Part shown: piece by piece, positions 33,970 through 42,955 of the stretch
Layout: each line of letters begins with the position of its first letter
How positions within the stretch are numbered: position 1 is the first letter of the stretch
Origin: an uncultured Clostridia bacterium
Lineage (GTDB): Bacteria; Bacillota; Clostridia; Oscillospirales; Ruminococcaceae
Reading direction: 5' to 3'
DNA length: 64,000 nucleotides
NCBI GenBank assembly: GCA_946567425.1
Contig: CAMNXF010000006.1
Span: forward strand, 1-64,000
Position numbers and translations under genes: made by a program
Notes under the pieces: model-generated
What the model saw: only the letters and a program-made list of their open reading frames with translations
Told to the model about the DNA's origin: nothing
Database searches by the model: none

Positions 33970-35796
33970 CTAACCCTCGTTTGCAGAGCTGTAGCGCATA
34001 AAGTCGCGCGCGCTTTCGCCGTAGGCGTAAACGGAGTAGCTGCCCGTTCTCCCGACCATATCGTACGAGCCGCCCGCAAACGGAGCCTCAACGCCGTTTT
34101 CCGCGATAAGCAAGCACGATTCGGGAACGCGTCCGCCGCGCTTAAGCATTGTGACCTTAGTGTCGGGCGCGAGAAACTGAAGTGTTGCGGCAAGGTCGGG
34201 TTCTGTCTCGTAAACGATTATTGGCGGAGACTGCGGGGTATTGTACAGCAGCCGTGAGACCTCCACATAAGGCTCGGCTTTTTCGGCGTTTTCCGCGCCG
34301 ACATCGGGCAGATACAACAGCCCCGAATACGCCGAAGTGTATACTATCATAAACAGTATCGACAGCAGAACAAGCACCGTGCGGTGCTTTCTCGAGCACG
34401 ACGCGAACACGATCATAAGCGCCAGCACCGAGAACACGCACGAGGACATTATAACATAGCTTATTCCCGTAGGCGCGTCGGTCGCGCTTCCGTTCAGATT
34501 AAGCGGCAGCAGCCCAGTTATCGAGGCGTTCATGTAATCATTTACGCCAACGCACGGATAGCCCGATATCGCAAAGCACAGGCAAGCATAGGCGTATATT
34601 GCGACGCTGAAAAACAGCTTTTTCAGATCAATGCCATACAGCACGACAAACACCATTACAAGGAACATCGCAAACGGCGCTATGTTGTCCGTGTAGCGAC
34701 CGAAAACCGACGAGCCGTATGCCCCGCCTGTTCCGAAACTGAACAGCGCCGACACTATGGACGTGCAGCCGATTGCCAGAAACTGAAACATCGCGAATAT
34801 CGTGATACGCAGACTGTATTTGTGCTTTATCGGCTCGTAGACCTTCGCGTCGTCCTCGGGAGCTTTCGCGCGGTTTTTTATCACCTCGGTCACCCACGTT
34901 ATAATCAGTATCGTGAATATCGCCCCCGCGACCGCGCCCATGCCGAACGTTGAGGTCATAAACGCGTAGACGTGCGAGAAAAACACCCCGAAGAAATTGC
35001 CGCTCGGTCCGAGCCGCCCGGGTATCAACGACGCATCGCCTGTTACCGCTCCATTGCGGACGTTCTGGATTATCATGGAACGCGCCAGAAATTCCGCGAA
35101 AAACGAAATAATCAGCGACACAAAGAAGATTGGCATATTGACGATCTTCTCCTTGAATACCAGCCTTGAAAGAAGCACGGTCAGCACAAGCGCCAGCACC
35201 ACCGCCAGCATACGGTTGTCGGCGGCATACGCGGCGGCGCAGAGAAATCCTGTCAGCAGCGACATTGTAAAGCGTGTATAACGGTTTTTCCTGTCCCACG
35301 CGCCGAACATACACAACACCAGCAGCCACCCGAAAAGGCTTGTCACAGCCTCGTTCCAGATGAATTTGGAGCTTGTGAGATACGAAAAGTACATTCCGCA
35401 GCACAGCGCGATAAGCAGCTTGAAACGCACGCGCAGCACGCCGAATTTCGATGCGAGATGATAGGCGATCATCGGGATAAAGCTCACAAGAATACCGTTT
35501 ATAATGAGCATTGCCTTGTACAGCGCATACGGGTTTTTAAAAACGAGGAAAAGCGGCGCGTACAGCAGCGCCTGAATATATCCGCAATCTCCGCCGATCT
35601 GCTCGAGCAGCCCCGACCAGCTTGTTCCCGAATAAAACGCGGCGATCCCTGCCACGCTTATTTCGTCGGGATATACCGATGGCAGCTCCATGCTTACGGT
35701 AAGCAGAGAGTTCGTCACCAGAGAAAACGCGTACAATATGAACATAACGCCCTTGTCGCCGAACGCGGTATAGAATTGTTCCAGTCTTTGTCTCAT
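33970..35796 (-). CDS. GT-C-like multi-pass membrane protein B
   Basis: 608 residues with 12 or so transmembrane helices. The first extracellular loop has SVYPDEISVAGIAAFYSG, aligned with the equivalent in its paralogue. The C-terminal soluble part is shorter, about 110 residues. It starts in an overlap with the GT2 gene and ends 2 bp before the paralogue, so the three are coupled. Tandem duplication followed by divergence is likely. The substrate is unknown. Confidence 0.75.
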   Translation of the reverse strand: MRQRLEQFYTAFGDKGVMFILYAFSLVTNSLLTVSMELPSVYPDEISVAGIAAFYSGTSWSGLLEQIGGDCGYIQALLYAPLFLVFKNPYALYKAMLIINGILVSFIPMIAYHLASKFGVLRVRFKLLIALCCGMYFSYLTSSKFIWNEAVTSLFGWLLVLCMFGAWDRKNRYTRFTMSLLTGFLCAAAYAADNRMLAVVLALVLTVLLSRLVFKEKIVNMPIFFVSLIISFFAEFLARSMIIQNVRNGAVTGDASLIPGRLGPSGNFFGVFFSHVYAFMTSTFGMGAVAGAIFTILIITWVTEVIKNRAKAPEDDAKVYEPIKHKYSLRITIFAMFQFLAIGCTSIVSALFSFGTGGAYGSSVFGRYTDNIAPFAMFLVMVFVVLYGIDLKKLFFSVAIYAYACLCFAISGYPCVGVNDYMNASITGLLPLNLNGSATDAPTGISYVIMSSCVFSVLALMIVFASCSRKHRTVLVLLSILFMIVYTSAYSGLLYLPDVGAENAEKAEPYVEVSRLLYNTPQSPPIIVYETEPDLAATLQFLAPDTKVTMLKRGGRVPESCLLIAENGVEAPFAGGSYDMVGRTGSYSVYAYGESARDFMRYSSANEG

Positions 35797-36806
35797 TACT
35801 TCTCTATATCCTCTTTAGTGTAGCTGCAAACGTTGTAGTTCACGTTTTTCCGATAATTCGGATTGGTGTTGTCGTATTCTATCCGTTTAACGTGAAAAAG
35901 CGTTTCGTCCATTACGCGGCGGCAGTCCGAGACCGCGTCCGCAAGCAGCCCGAATATCCCAATCTGTATGCCGACGATCATCAATATTGCCATAAGCACC
36001 AGCGACTGTATATGCCCCGCGCCGTCGCCCATACACGCCAGCACGATAAACCGTATTCCCAGAGCCAAAGCCGCCAGCACAAAAACCGACGCCATTATCA
36101 GAAAGGTTTTGAGCGGCTTCCGCATAACGTAGTTGCGGATTATCGTCGCGGCAGAGCGCTTTATGTAGCCCCACATCGTCTTGAAAAGGCGGCTCTCGCG
36201 CAGCTCGGGATTTGTCTCCACATCGACTGAGATTATCTTGTTTTTGTCCGCGCCTGCCGTGATTATCGTTTCGAGCGTATAGGTGTAGCCCGAAAGCACG
36301 TTCAGCCGCATTGCTGCCTCGCGCGAGTAGCTTCGGAAACCGCTTGTGGTATCGGCAACGTCCGTGCCGCTCGCCTTTCTCACGACGCTGCTGCCCAGCT
36401 TTTGCAAACGCCTTTTCATCGGCGAAAAATGACGTATGCCGTCCGTCCTGCGGTTGCCGATCACCATTGTCGCCCTGCCCTCGAGCACGGGGCGAACCAG
36501 CTTCTCGATATCCGCGCCCGAGTACTGATTGTCCGCGTCGGTGTTGACAATAATGTCCGCGCCCAATCTCAGACACGCGTCTATCCCCGCCATAAATCCC
36601 TTTGCGAGACCTCGGTTGTGCGTAAAGCTCACAATATGGTGGACACCGAGCTCCTTTGCGCGGAGAACCGTGCCGTCAGTGCTGCCGTCGTCGATCACAA
36701 GATACTCGATCTCGTCGATGCCGTCAATATGGTGCGGCAAATCGGCTACGGTCACGCCGAGCGTTTCCGCCTCGTTGTAGCACGGTATCTGGATCAGTAG
36801 CTTCAT
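35796..36806 (-). CDS. Family 2 glycosyltransferase with membrane anchor
   Basis: 336 residues. The GT-A domain has IQIPCYNEAETLG at 4-16, VIDDGSTDGT near 47 and NTDADNQYSG near 98 (DxD). The C-terminal third holds two transmembrane helices. It resembles dolichol-phosphate-mannose synthase and probably loads a sugar on a polyprenyl carrier for the GT-C partners downstream. The start is the ATG that overlaps the stop of the RING gene (ATGA); a longer frame has no good ribosome binding site. Confidence 0.87.
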   Translation of the reverse strand: MKLLIQIPCYNEAETLGVTVADLPHHIDGIDEIEYLVIDDGSTDGTVLRAKELGVHHIVSFTHNRGLAKGFMAGIDACLRLGADIIVNTDADNQYSGADIEKLVRPVLEGRATMVIGNRRTDGIRHFSPMKRRLQKLGSSVVRKASGTDVADTTSGFRSYSREAAMRLNVLSGYTYTLETIITAGADKNKIISVDVETNPELRESRLFKTMWGYIKRSAATIIRNYVMRKPLKTFLIMASVFVLAALALGIRFIVLACMGDGAGHIQSLVLMAILMIVGIQIGIFGLLADAVSDCRRVMDETLFHVKRIEYDNTNPNYRKNVNYNVCSYTKEDIEK

Positions 36807-37702
36807 GATATCCCAAGCAAATTCGGCAGTGCGATAATGCACGCTTCCATAAACGCCGTTCCGAGCAGACCCAGTGCCGCTCTCGCGAACGAGGGCTTTC
36901 CTTTTTCGTAAAGCGCCATATAATATTCGTCGGAGGTCGCTCTGTCCTTAAATTCCTCGCGTATCTTGAGAATACGCTTTACGGCGTGGCGGTAGTAGAT
37001 ATAGTCGCCGAAAATGCAAAGCAGTATCATCACCACCGTAGAAACGGAGTTCAGCAGAGTATACGCCAGTCCGTTTACCTTGCCGCCCTCGCTGTTCAAA
37101 GCCAGAAGAACCATAAGCATATACGGCACAGTCAGCAGCAGAAGCACAAGCACTCCGAACAGATCCATTTTGCGGTAGAACTGGAACGCGGGCGCAAACA
37201 GTCCGCTGCACATATTAAAGGACACCTTATGACGCTTGCCGTCCGTCATTCCGCGGAACGAGCGGAACGCTCTGCCGTAATGGAAAATAGACGTCGCGGA
37301 ATACGCCGAAAGCTCATGCATACTCACGCCGTCCGCGCCGATAGTCTTGTCGGCTATGCCGGACATAAAATCGCGCATCGGGTTATCAATGCCCATTTCG
37401 TCGAAGATCGAGTTTTCGTCGACGATCGGAGTACCCTGCGGATATTCCGCGTGATGCTCGTCCGTGTTCTCGGAGGTTTCGGCGATTTCGGCAGCCGTTT
37501 CAATAACGGGCCCGGGTTCGTCGGGAAGTCTGCCGTTCCAGACAAAGCCCTTTTCGTGAAGCTCCTCCAGCGCGCATTGGTTCTTCACCATATAGCATAT
37601 CCTGTGGTGGGGAGTTCCGCATATCGGGCACACCACGATATCCGCGTCACGGTTGAACGGCGCTTTGCAAACGGGACAAATTTTATTTTCAAATCTTGTC
37701 AT
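36803..37702 (-). CDS. Prokaryotic RING-finger membrane protein
   Basis: About 299 residues. The N-terminus is a Prok-RING_1-type double zinc site: Cys9, Cys12, Cys25, Cys28, His32/33, Cys36 and Cys43. Acidic linker sequence follows, then two or three transmembrane helices in the second half (about 170-215 and near the C-terminus). No ubiquitin-like pathway is expected here, so it is more likely a zinc-dependent adaptor. AGGAAAAG supports the start MTRFENK. It heads the glycosylation operon and is coupled to the GT2 gene. Confidence 0.78.
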   Translation of the reverse strand: MTRFENKICPVCKAPFNRDADIVVCPICGTPHHRICYMVKNQCALEELHEKGFVWNGRLPDEPGPVIETAAEIAETSENTDEHHAEYPQGTPIVDENSIFDEMGIDNPMRDFMSGIADKTIGADGVSMHELSAYSATSIFHYGRAFRSFRGMTDGKRHKVSFNMCSGLFAPAFQFYRKMDLFGVLVLLLLTVPYMLMVLLALNSEGGKVNGLAYTLLNSVSTVVMILLCIFGDYIYYRHAVKRILKIREEFKDRATSDEYYMALYEKGKPSFARAALGLLGTAFMEACIIALPNLLGIS

Positions 37703-37743
37703 TGTCTTTTCCTTTCGCAAAAATGCATACACATACACATTTT

Positions 37744-37772
37744 ATTATACCACATATCAAGCGATAATTCAA
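37744..37772 (-). promoter_or_regulatory. Promoter of the RING/GT operon
   Basis: TTGAAT and TATAAT on the minus strand with 17 bp spacing. I see no other clear promoter down to ktrB, so the operon may continue through it. Confidence 0.78.
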
Positions 37773-37843
37773 CCGAAATATCCATGGCAAATGTGAAAAA
37801 TAACGAAAATTTTTCCAACGCTCCTCTTTCTGAGCGCAAAAAA

Positions 37844-37875
37844 CTCCCTCCGTAAAACGGAGGGAGCGTAATATC
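37844..37875 (-). terminator. Terminator of the solute-binding protein gene
   Basis: CTCCCTCCG and CGGAGGGAG form a 9-bp stem around TAAAA, followed on the minus strand by six Ts. Confidence 0.88.
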
Positions 37876-37895
37876 CGATTTAAGCCGAAGTCTTA

Positions 37896-39449
37896 TCAGC
37901 CTTGGATCTTTGCGTTGATCTCGTCGAGCGCCGAATTGATGATAGGCTCGTTTGTCTCACGAAGAGTTACAAACGACTCTGCGCCTGTCAGGTACGGATA
38001 ACCAACAAGGCAGTTTACGGGGCTCTCACCGCTCTGGCTGTCGTAAACGGACGGGCCAAGACCTGTCTTGAACTCTACGATAGGAGTTATGGGGCTGGAG
38101 CCGTCGAGTTTGTACAGCGGGTACAGGAAGTCGAGAAGCTCGCGCGTCCAATTCTGCGAGGGATTATTGATAGCGCGCTCCTTAGAGGCCTCTGTGGTAG
38201 CGGGATCCATTGCCGCAGTCGCGGAGCAGTCGATCCAAGCCTTAACGCCGTTTCTGTTGGTAGAACCCTTTACCCACATGAAAGAATCCTGCTTGAGCTG
38301 TACATAGTGCTTGTCAGCCTTCGGGTCTTTCGGGAAAGGAACGACCTTGATCTCGTCATCAGACCACTTGTAAGCGGTCTTGAACTTCTGGAAGTTGGTC
38401 TCATAATCCCAGACACCATTGCAGAAGAACAGGGTGTTTCCGCTGGTCCAAGCTCTGTAGTTGGGGTTCCAGCTGTTTATTTCGTGTCTCGGGTAAACCA
38501 TGTGCTCCTCGCGCATGGTGTTGAGGAATTCAATACCTCTCTCATAGTTTGCGTCATGCAAGTTGGTCTGCAGCTTGCCGTCTTTAATGCTTACCATGGG
38601 AACGCCGGTGGACAGCATAAAGTTATCCTCCGCGCCGAAGCCGTCGGAAATATACTTGGGCTCTTCGGTCGTACCTGTCGCCTGGAACGCTCTCGCCATG
38701 TCGAGATACGCATCCCAATCCCACTTGCCCTCGTTGAAGAGGGTCTGAGGATCATCAAGACCCGCAGTATCAATAACGCTCTTGCGGTACCACATCAGCT
38801 GACCGATAGTGATCTCCCAGAATGCGCAGTAGTACTGACCGTTGAGCTTGAACTGCTCCATAAGATCCTTGGACGCTTCCCACTTCTTAGAGGAGAAGTC
38901 AAACAGATCCGTAACAGCCTGATATCTGTTCATCAGAATGCCGTACGGGAAGTCTGTGCCCTCGAACGGGAAGAAGTCGGGAGACTCGTCGCCCTGGATA
39001 AGCGTAGAAAGTCTGTCATAGCGGTTCTCGTAAGAAACGTTCATCCACTCGAAGATTTTGCCCGCGCGCTCGGGATCGTCACCGTTTGCGGGTGTGCCGT
39101 AAACCGACTTGAACAACTCGCCTGCTGCAGCGGTCTCGTCGATATCGTACCATGCCAGCCACTTCAGGCGGGTGTCAACCTTCATATCCGGCTCTTCAAG
39201 CTGATCCTTCAGCGCCCCTACGGCGTCAACGACATTTTGATCCACAAATGTTGAACTTGTAGTAGCAACGGAACCTGTTGAAGAGCTGCCGCTGCTTGAA
39301 CCCGAATTCTGTGCGGGAGCGCCGCCCGATTGGGTCGGAGTGCTGCCGCTGTTGCCGCCGGGACCCGGAGTTTCCTCGTCACACGCGGTCATCGTCAGCA
39401 CCATTGTAACAGCCAATGCGGCTGCTATAACTGACTTAAACTTTTTCAT
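37896..39449 (-). CDS. Extracellular solute-binding lipoprotein (ABC type, orphan)
   Basis: About 517 residues. The signal peptide MKKFKSVIAAALAVTM leads to a lipobox ending at Cys23 (TMTAC). A Gly/Ser/Thr-rich spacer of about 45 residues follows, then a family 1-type solute-binding fold with GKWDWDAYLDMARAFQATG. Such proteins bring sugars or oligosaccharides to an ABC importer, but no permease or ATPase is near. GGAGGTG precedes this ATG; the longer frame has no support. Transcription is from a clear promoter with a leader of about 130 nt. Confidence 0.85.
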   Translation of the reverse strand: MKKFKSVIAAALAVTMVLTMTACDEETPGPGGNSGSTPTQSGGAPAQNSGSSSGSSSTGSVATTSSTFVDQNVVDAVGALKDQLEEPDMKVDTRLKWLAWYDIDETAAAGELFKSVYGTPANGDDPERAGKIFEWMNVSYENRYDRLSTLIQGDESPDFFPFEGTDFPYGILMNRYQAVTDLFDFSSKKWEASKDLMEQFKLNGQYYCAFWEITIGQLMWYRKSVIDTAGLDDPQTLFNEGKWDWDAYLDMARAFQATGTTEEPKYISDGFGAEDNFMLSTGVPMVSIKDGKLQTNLHDANYERGIEFLNTMREEHMVYPRHEINSWNPNYRAWTSGNTLFFCNGVWDYETNFQKFKTAYKWSDDEIKVVPFPKDPKADKHYVQLKQDSFMWVKGSTNRNGVKAWIDCSATAAMDPATTEASKERAINNPSQNWTRELLDFLYPLYKLDGSSPITPIVEFKTGLGPSVYDSQSGESPVNCLVGYPYLTGAESFVTLRETNEPIINSALDEINAKIQG

Positions 39450-39488
39450 TGATGCACCTCCATAATAATTAAGCGTTGCACGCTTTAT

Positions 39489-39518
39489 GACGCATATAAG
39501 ATAAATTTTATATGCGTC
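39489..39518 (-). promoter_or_regulatory. 11-bp perfect inverted repeat in the solute-binding protein leader
   Basis: GACGCATATAA pairs with TTATATGCGTC around an 8-base centre, about 40 bp before the start codon and downstream of the promoter. It could be an operator or an RNA stem. Confidence 0.65.
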
Positions 39519-39589
39519 GGACGGCTGCCCCGAAACTCGTTCGCACGGAACGAAAAACAAAGGCGGCTCGTATTACCTTATCATATTTT

Positions 39590-39618
39590 ATTATAACCTA
39601 ATCACGGATTTATTTCAA
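39590..39618 (-). promoter_or_regulatory. Promoter of the solute-binding protein gene
   Basis: TTGAAA and TATAAT on the minus strand with 17 bp spacing. Upstream, from 39660 to 39830, the DNA is AT-rich. It has a GTTACAATT direct repeat near 39800 and no gene. Confidence 0.8.
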
Positions 39619-39830
39619 TATCAAAATCAGCTAATTTCCGACGGTAAATTTCTGTAATATTGCACAATGACAAGGTAATTTTATGTAGCGCTTCGGCTTT
39701 ATCAACTTAACGGTAAACTTAACAGAGCTTTTTTGATAAAGAAACGTTCCGCTTAATTATATTGTAGCATATTATTAAAAAAAATGCGATTACAAAAAGG
39801 TTACAATTTGGTTACAATTCTGTAATAATT

Positions 39831-39859
39831 TATCCCTCCCGAACCCGGGAGGGATAAGA
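39831..39859 (-). terminator. Terminator of the small membrane protein gene
   Basis: CCCTCCCG and CGGGAGGG form an 8-bp stem with a 3-base loop. Nearly the same hairpin ends rplQ at 41246. Confidence 0.75.
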
Positions 39860-39861
39860 AT

Positions 39862-40341
39862 TTATGCTTGCTTTTTTTGACGGAAAATCAGCGTTCCCAG
39901 AGCCATAACCATCCCGAACGCAATAAGGAACGTCGGAACATGGTACAGAGCCACACGGAAAACCACCTGCCAAATGTCCGTCATTTGGGTAGGATCAAAA
40001 CCCGAAATCACTCTCCAAACAGAAGATGCCGCCCAGAGCAGCACGGTTACAACGGACGCGTCCTCTATAAACCTCCGTTTATTGAACGCGCCTATGTTAG
40101 CCGTAAAATACGCCGCGCCCAATATCATTACCGCAAAAACGACCGTTTCCATTATATCGTCGAACAGCCTGCCCGTTACTTGGTTAGAGCGGATTGTTTC
40201 GGCAATGTACGCACAAAGCAATACCACTGCGCCGCATACCGTCAATTTTACGGCTTTCCTCTGCCACAGCTTTGCGAGAGCAGTTTTTATAAGAGCGCTT
40301 TCCGGATAAGCGTTCAGTTCTTTGTAGTTGCTATTTCTCAT
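39862..40341 (-). CDS. Small membrane protein of unknown function
   Basis: 159 residues with four predicted transmembrane helices (about 35-55, 65-85, 95-115 and 130-152) and no recognised domain. AGGGTGATC lies before the chosen ATG (MRNSNYKEL). It follows the duplicated secreted-protein gene at 48 bp and may share its promoter. Confidence 0.6.
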   Translation of the reverse strand: MRNSNYKELNAYPESALIKTALAKLWQRKAVKLTVCGAVVLLCAYIAETIRSNQVTGRLFDDIMETVVFAVMILGAAYFTANIGAFNKRRFIEDASVVTVLLWAASSVWRVISGFDPTQMTDIWQVVFRVALYHVPTFLIAFGMVMALGTLIFRQKKQA

Positions 40342-40389
40342 TGTGATCACCCTCTTGTATGGTCAGAACAGCACGTGCGTTACGCGTAG

Positions 40390-41088
40390 TTAAATCGGAT
40401 ACTTATTTGGCTCTCCCTCAACATTTGCCTGAAGCACAACACCGTAGAGCAACCTTTCTCCTTTTGCAATCTCAAGCTCTATTGAATACTCGACTTGTGC
40501 ATATTTTTTTCCAAAAAACAAACCGCCAAGATTGTTCTCTACTTTATATGATTTCTCATGAACCTTGGGGTACTCCTGACTTATAACCGAATATGCGCGG
40601 CAGTCATGCTCTGCTACGACGACGTCATTTTCCTCCGTATTATAGCCAAATACAGCATAAGCAAATATCTCAGCTATTTTTATTCCTTCCGGATTGTCAT
40701 TAACATAAATCTCACGTCGATATTGTACGCGACACGGTTCATAGTATATTCTGCTTTTATTTTGTGTGTCTGAAACCCAAAAGCTGTCGATATAATACAG
40801 CTCCCCGTCATCAATGCGTTCGCAGCTTACCAAAGTCATATCATTGTCATAAAGTGATTGTTCGCTTTCAGTGGGCGCCCCCTTTTCATCAATAGTAAAC
40901 GGCTCACCGTCATATGAGACCCAAAAGCTGTCAATAGAATACAGCCCTCCGTTGTCAATACGTTCCCGGCTTACCAAAGTCATATTATCATCAGGGAAAA
41001 AAGCGTTATCTGCCGATACCGATATTGCGCCTGTTGTAAGCGCCATGACCGTTCCTAAAGCTGCTGCTAAAAATTTCTTAATTCTCAT
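40390..41088 (-). CDS. Secreted protein with a 25-residue internal duplication
   Basis: About 232 residues. A signal peptide ends near AISVSA at 26. Residues 34-58 and 82-106 are two copies of one segment (MTLVS-x-ERID ... IDSFWVS), 19 of 25 identical. The remaining part has no recognised fold. AGAAAGGA precedes MRIKKFLAAAL, which I prefer to a start nine codons upstream. It is probably exported to the envelope or medium. Confidence 0.65.
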   Translation of the reverse strand: MRIKKFLAAALGTVMALTTGAISVSADNAFFPDDNMTLVSRERIDNGGLYSIDSFWVSYDGEPFTIDEKGAPTESEQSLYDNDMTLVSCERIDDGELYYIDSFWVSDTQNKSRIYYEPCRVQYRREIYVNDNPEGIKIAEIFAYAVFGYNTEENDVVVAEHDCRAYSVISQEYPKVHEKSYKVENNLGGLFFGKKYAQVEYSIELEIAKGERLLYGVVLQANVEGEPNKYPI

Positions 41089-41153
41089 AATAGTTATCCT
41101 TTCTACAAAGTTCATATTTTTTATGTGTTTTGTACATTTCCCTTTACACTATC

Positions 41154-41182
41154 ATTATACATAATTTATAATATTTTGTCAA
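41154..41182 (-). promoter_or_regulatory. Promoter of the secreted-protein gene
   Basis: TTGACA and TATAAT on the minus strand with 17 bp spacing. Confidence 0.85.
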
Positions 41183-41245
41183 TACTATTGCATTAGTGCT
41201 TTTATACAGACTTTAACAGCGGGATTTGACTATTTTAACAAAAAA

Positions 41246-41274
41246 TCCCTCCCGAGCCCGGGAGGGATAAGCGT
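41246..41274 (-). terminator. Terminator at the end of the ribosomal cluster
   Basis: CCCTCCCG and CGGGAGGG form a stem followed on the minus strand by ATTTTTTG. It ends the S10-spc-alpha transcript after rplQ. Confidence 0.88.
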
Positions 41275-41278
41275 TATA

Positions 41279-41629
41279 TCAATCGCGGATAAGCTCAATG
41301 ATAGCCATTTCCGCAGCGTCGCCGCGGCGCGGACCGAGCTTGTAAATTCTCGTGTAACCGCTGTTGCGGCTTGCGTACTTGCCCTCCGCCGTATCGTCAA
41401 ACAGCTTCTTAGCAACGTCCTCCTTGGTGATGTACGAGAACACCTGACGCTTTGTGTGGAGCGTGTTCGCCTTGCTTAATGTGATCATCTTCTCCGCCTC
41501 CGCGCGAACTTCCTTTGCGCGGGTCACGGTAGTTTCGATCTTTCCGTTTTCAAACAGAAATGTAACCATGCCTCTGAGCATTGCCTTTCTGTGGTCGCTG
41601 GCTCTTCCCAGCTTTCTTGAACCTGGCAT
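41279..41629 (-). CDS. rplQ: 50S ribosomal protein L17
   Basis: 116 residues of a full-length L17, near the peptide exit tunnel. The start [21 protein letters not shown] is the classic L17 N-terminus. It is the last gene of the supercluster, 54 bp after rpoA, and a strong terminator follows 5 bp downstream. Confidence 0.97.
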   Translation of the reverse strand: MPGSRKLGRASDHRKAMLRGMVTFLFENGKIETTVTRAKEVRAEAEKMITLSKANTLHTKRQVFSYITKEDVAKKLFDDTAEGKYASRNSGYTRIYKLGPRRGDAAEMAIIELIRD

Positions 41630-41683
41630 TTTATTTTCTCCTTTCGGTAGAATTTATCGTATGCGCCCTGTTTCAGCGCCGTA

Positions 41684-42643
41684 TCAGTTGTTTTCCTCCG
41701 AGCTCATAAGGTCGCACCCCAAGGACTGGAGCTTCGCCTTGACCTCGTCAAAGGACTTCTTGCCGAGGTTTCTCACCTTCATCATATCCTCGGGCGATTT
41801 GTTTACGAGATCCTCAACGGTATTTATACCCGCTCTCTTTAAGCAATTGAAGGAGCGCACAGACAATTCCAGTTCCTCGATAGTCATTTCGAGAACCTTG
41901 TCCTTGCGGCTTTCCTCCTTTGTCTCCATAAGCTCCTGCGGGTTGGTCTCGTCGGACAGCTCCGCAAAAAGCTGAAGTCTCTCGATAAGAATTTTCGCCG
42001 CATAGGAAACGGCTTCCTTTGCGGAGATCGTGCCGTCCGTCCATATTTCGATAATGAGCTTTTCATAGTCCGTTCTTTGTCCCACACGCGTATTTTCAAC
42101 GGTGTAGTTGCATTTCAGTACGGGGGTATAAATGCTGTCAATCGGAATAACGCCTATCACGGGCTGGAGCTGTTCCTTGTTCTGCTCTGCCGCAACATAG
42201 CCTCTGCCTCTGTCGAGCGTGATGTCCATATACAGCTTTGAGCCTGCGCTCAATGTCGCGATGTGCATACCCGGATCGAGTATCTCCACCTCGGAATCGG
42301 TCTTGATATCACCCGCGGTGACCTCGCATTCGCCCTCAGCCTCAATGTAGATCGTCTTGGGGGCTTCGCCGTACATCTTCGCTCTCAGTCCCTTGATATT
42401 GAGAATTATTTCCGTAACGTCTTCTTTAACACCGGGAATGGTGGAAAACTCGTGCTGAACGCCGTCAATCTTTACCGACGTCGCTGCAACTCCCGGCAAT
42501 GAGGAGAGTAAAACCCTTCTTAGGCTATTGCCCAAAGTGTTTCCATATCCGCTCTGGAGAGGCTCCAGAACAAACATTCCATAAGTTCCGTCCGACCTTA
42601 ACTTGAAGGTCTCTATGTTGAGCTTTTCGATTTTTTCAAGCAT
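41684..42643 (-). CDS. rpoA: RNA polymerase alpha subunit
   Basis: 319 residues. The N-terminal domain, about 1-235, dimerises and starts polymerase assembly ([19 protein letters not shown]). The C-terminal domain, about 250-310, contacts UP elements and activators ([20 protein letters not shown]). A GGGAGGG site precedes the ATG. The 312-bp gap upstream is unusual and carries hairpins. Confidence 0.97.
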   Translation of the reverse strand: MLEKIEKLNIETFKLRSDGTYGMFVLEPLQSGYGNTLGNSLRRVLLSSLPGVAATSVKIDGVQHEFSTIPGVKEDVTEIILNIKGLRAKMYGEAPKTIYIEAEGECEVTAGDIKTDSEVEILDPGMHIATLSAGSKLYMDITLDRGRGYVAAEQNKEQLQPVIGVIPIDSIYTPVLKCNYTVENTRVGQRTDYEKLIIEIWTDGTISAKEAVSYAAKILIERLQLFAELSDETNPQELMETKEESRKDKVLEMTIEELELSVRSFNCLKRAGINTVEDLVNKSPEDMMKVRNLGKKSFDEVKAKLQSLGCDLMSSEENN

Positions 42644-42955
42644 TTGGTAACCCTCCCACCAGCTTTTACGAGGGCAGTGTTAACTGCCTTTAGTTAATTA
42701 TCCTGTGCATCGGCTTGCGCCGCAAGCCCGCCGTATTCACTGTTAATTTTAAATCACACTCTGCGCCTTATACAATAAAGTATTGACGCATTTTACGCGG
42801 CGCAAACACCGCGCCGGGCGTGAATTAAAAATAACTGCACTAAATATCTGTATGCATTACAGCCATTTTTTATTTTACCAAAACACGGCTCATTCCGGCG
42901 AAAGCGGAAGACTGCCGTCGGTTTTGCACGCGTCTTGATGAAACGGCTGCCGCTA
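42644..42955 (-). other. rpsD-rpoA spacer with two hairpins, no gene seen
   Basis: I see no gene in these 312 bp. Two perfect hairpins lie close to rpoA: GGCAGT/ACTGCC at 42673-42688 and GGCTTGC/GCAAGCC at 42712-42728. They could be part of a leader, an attenuator or a processing site. No promoter with good spacing could be placed with confidence. Confidence 0.5.
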
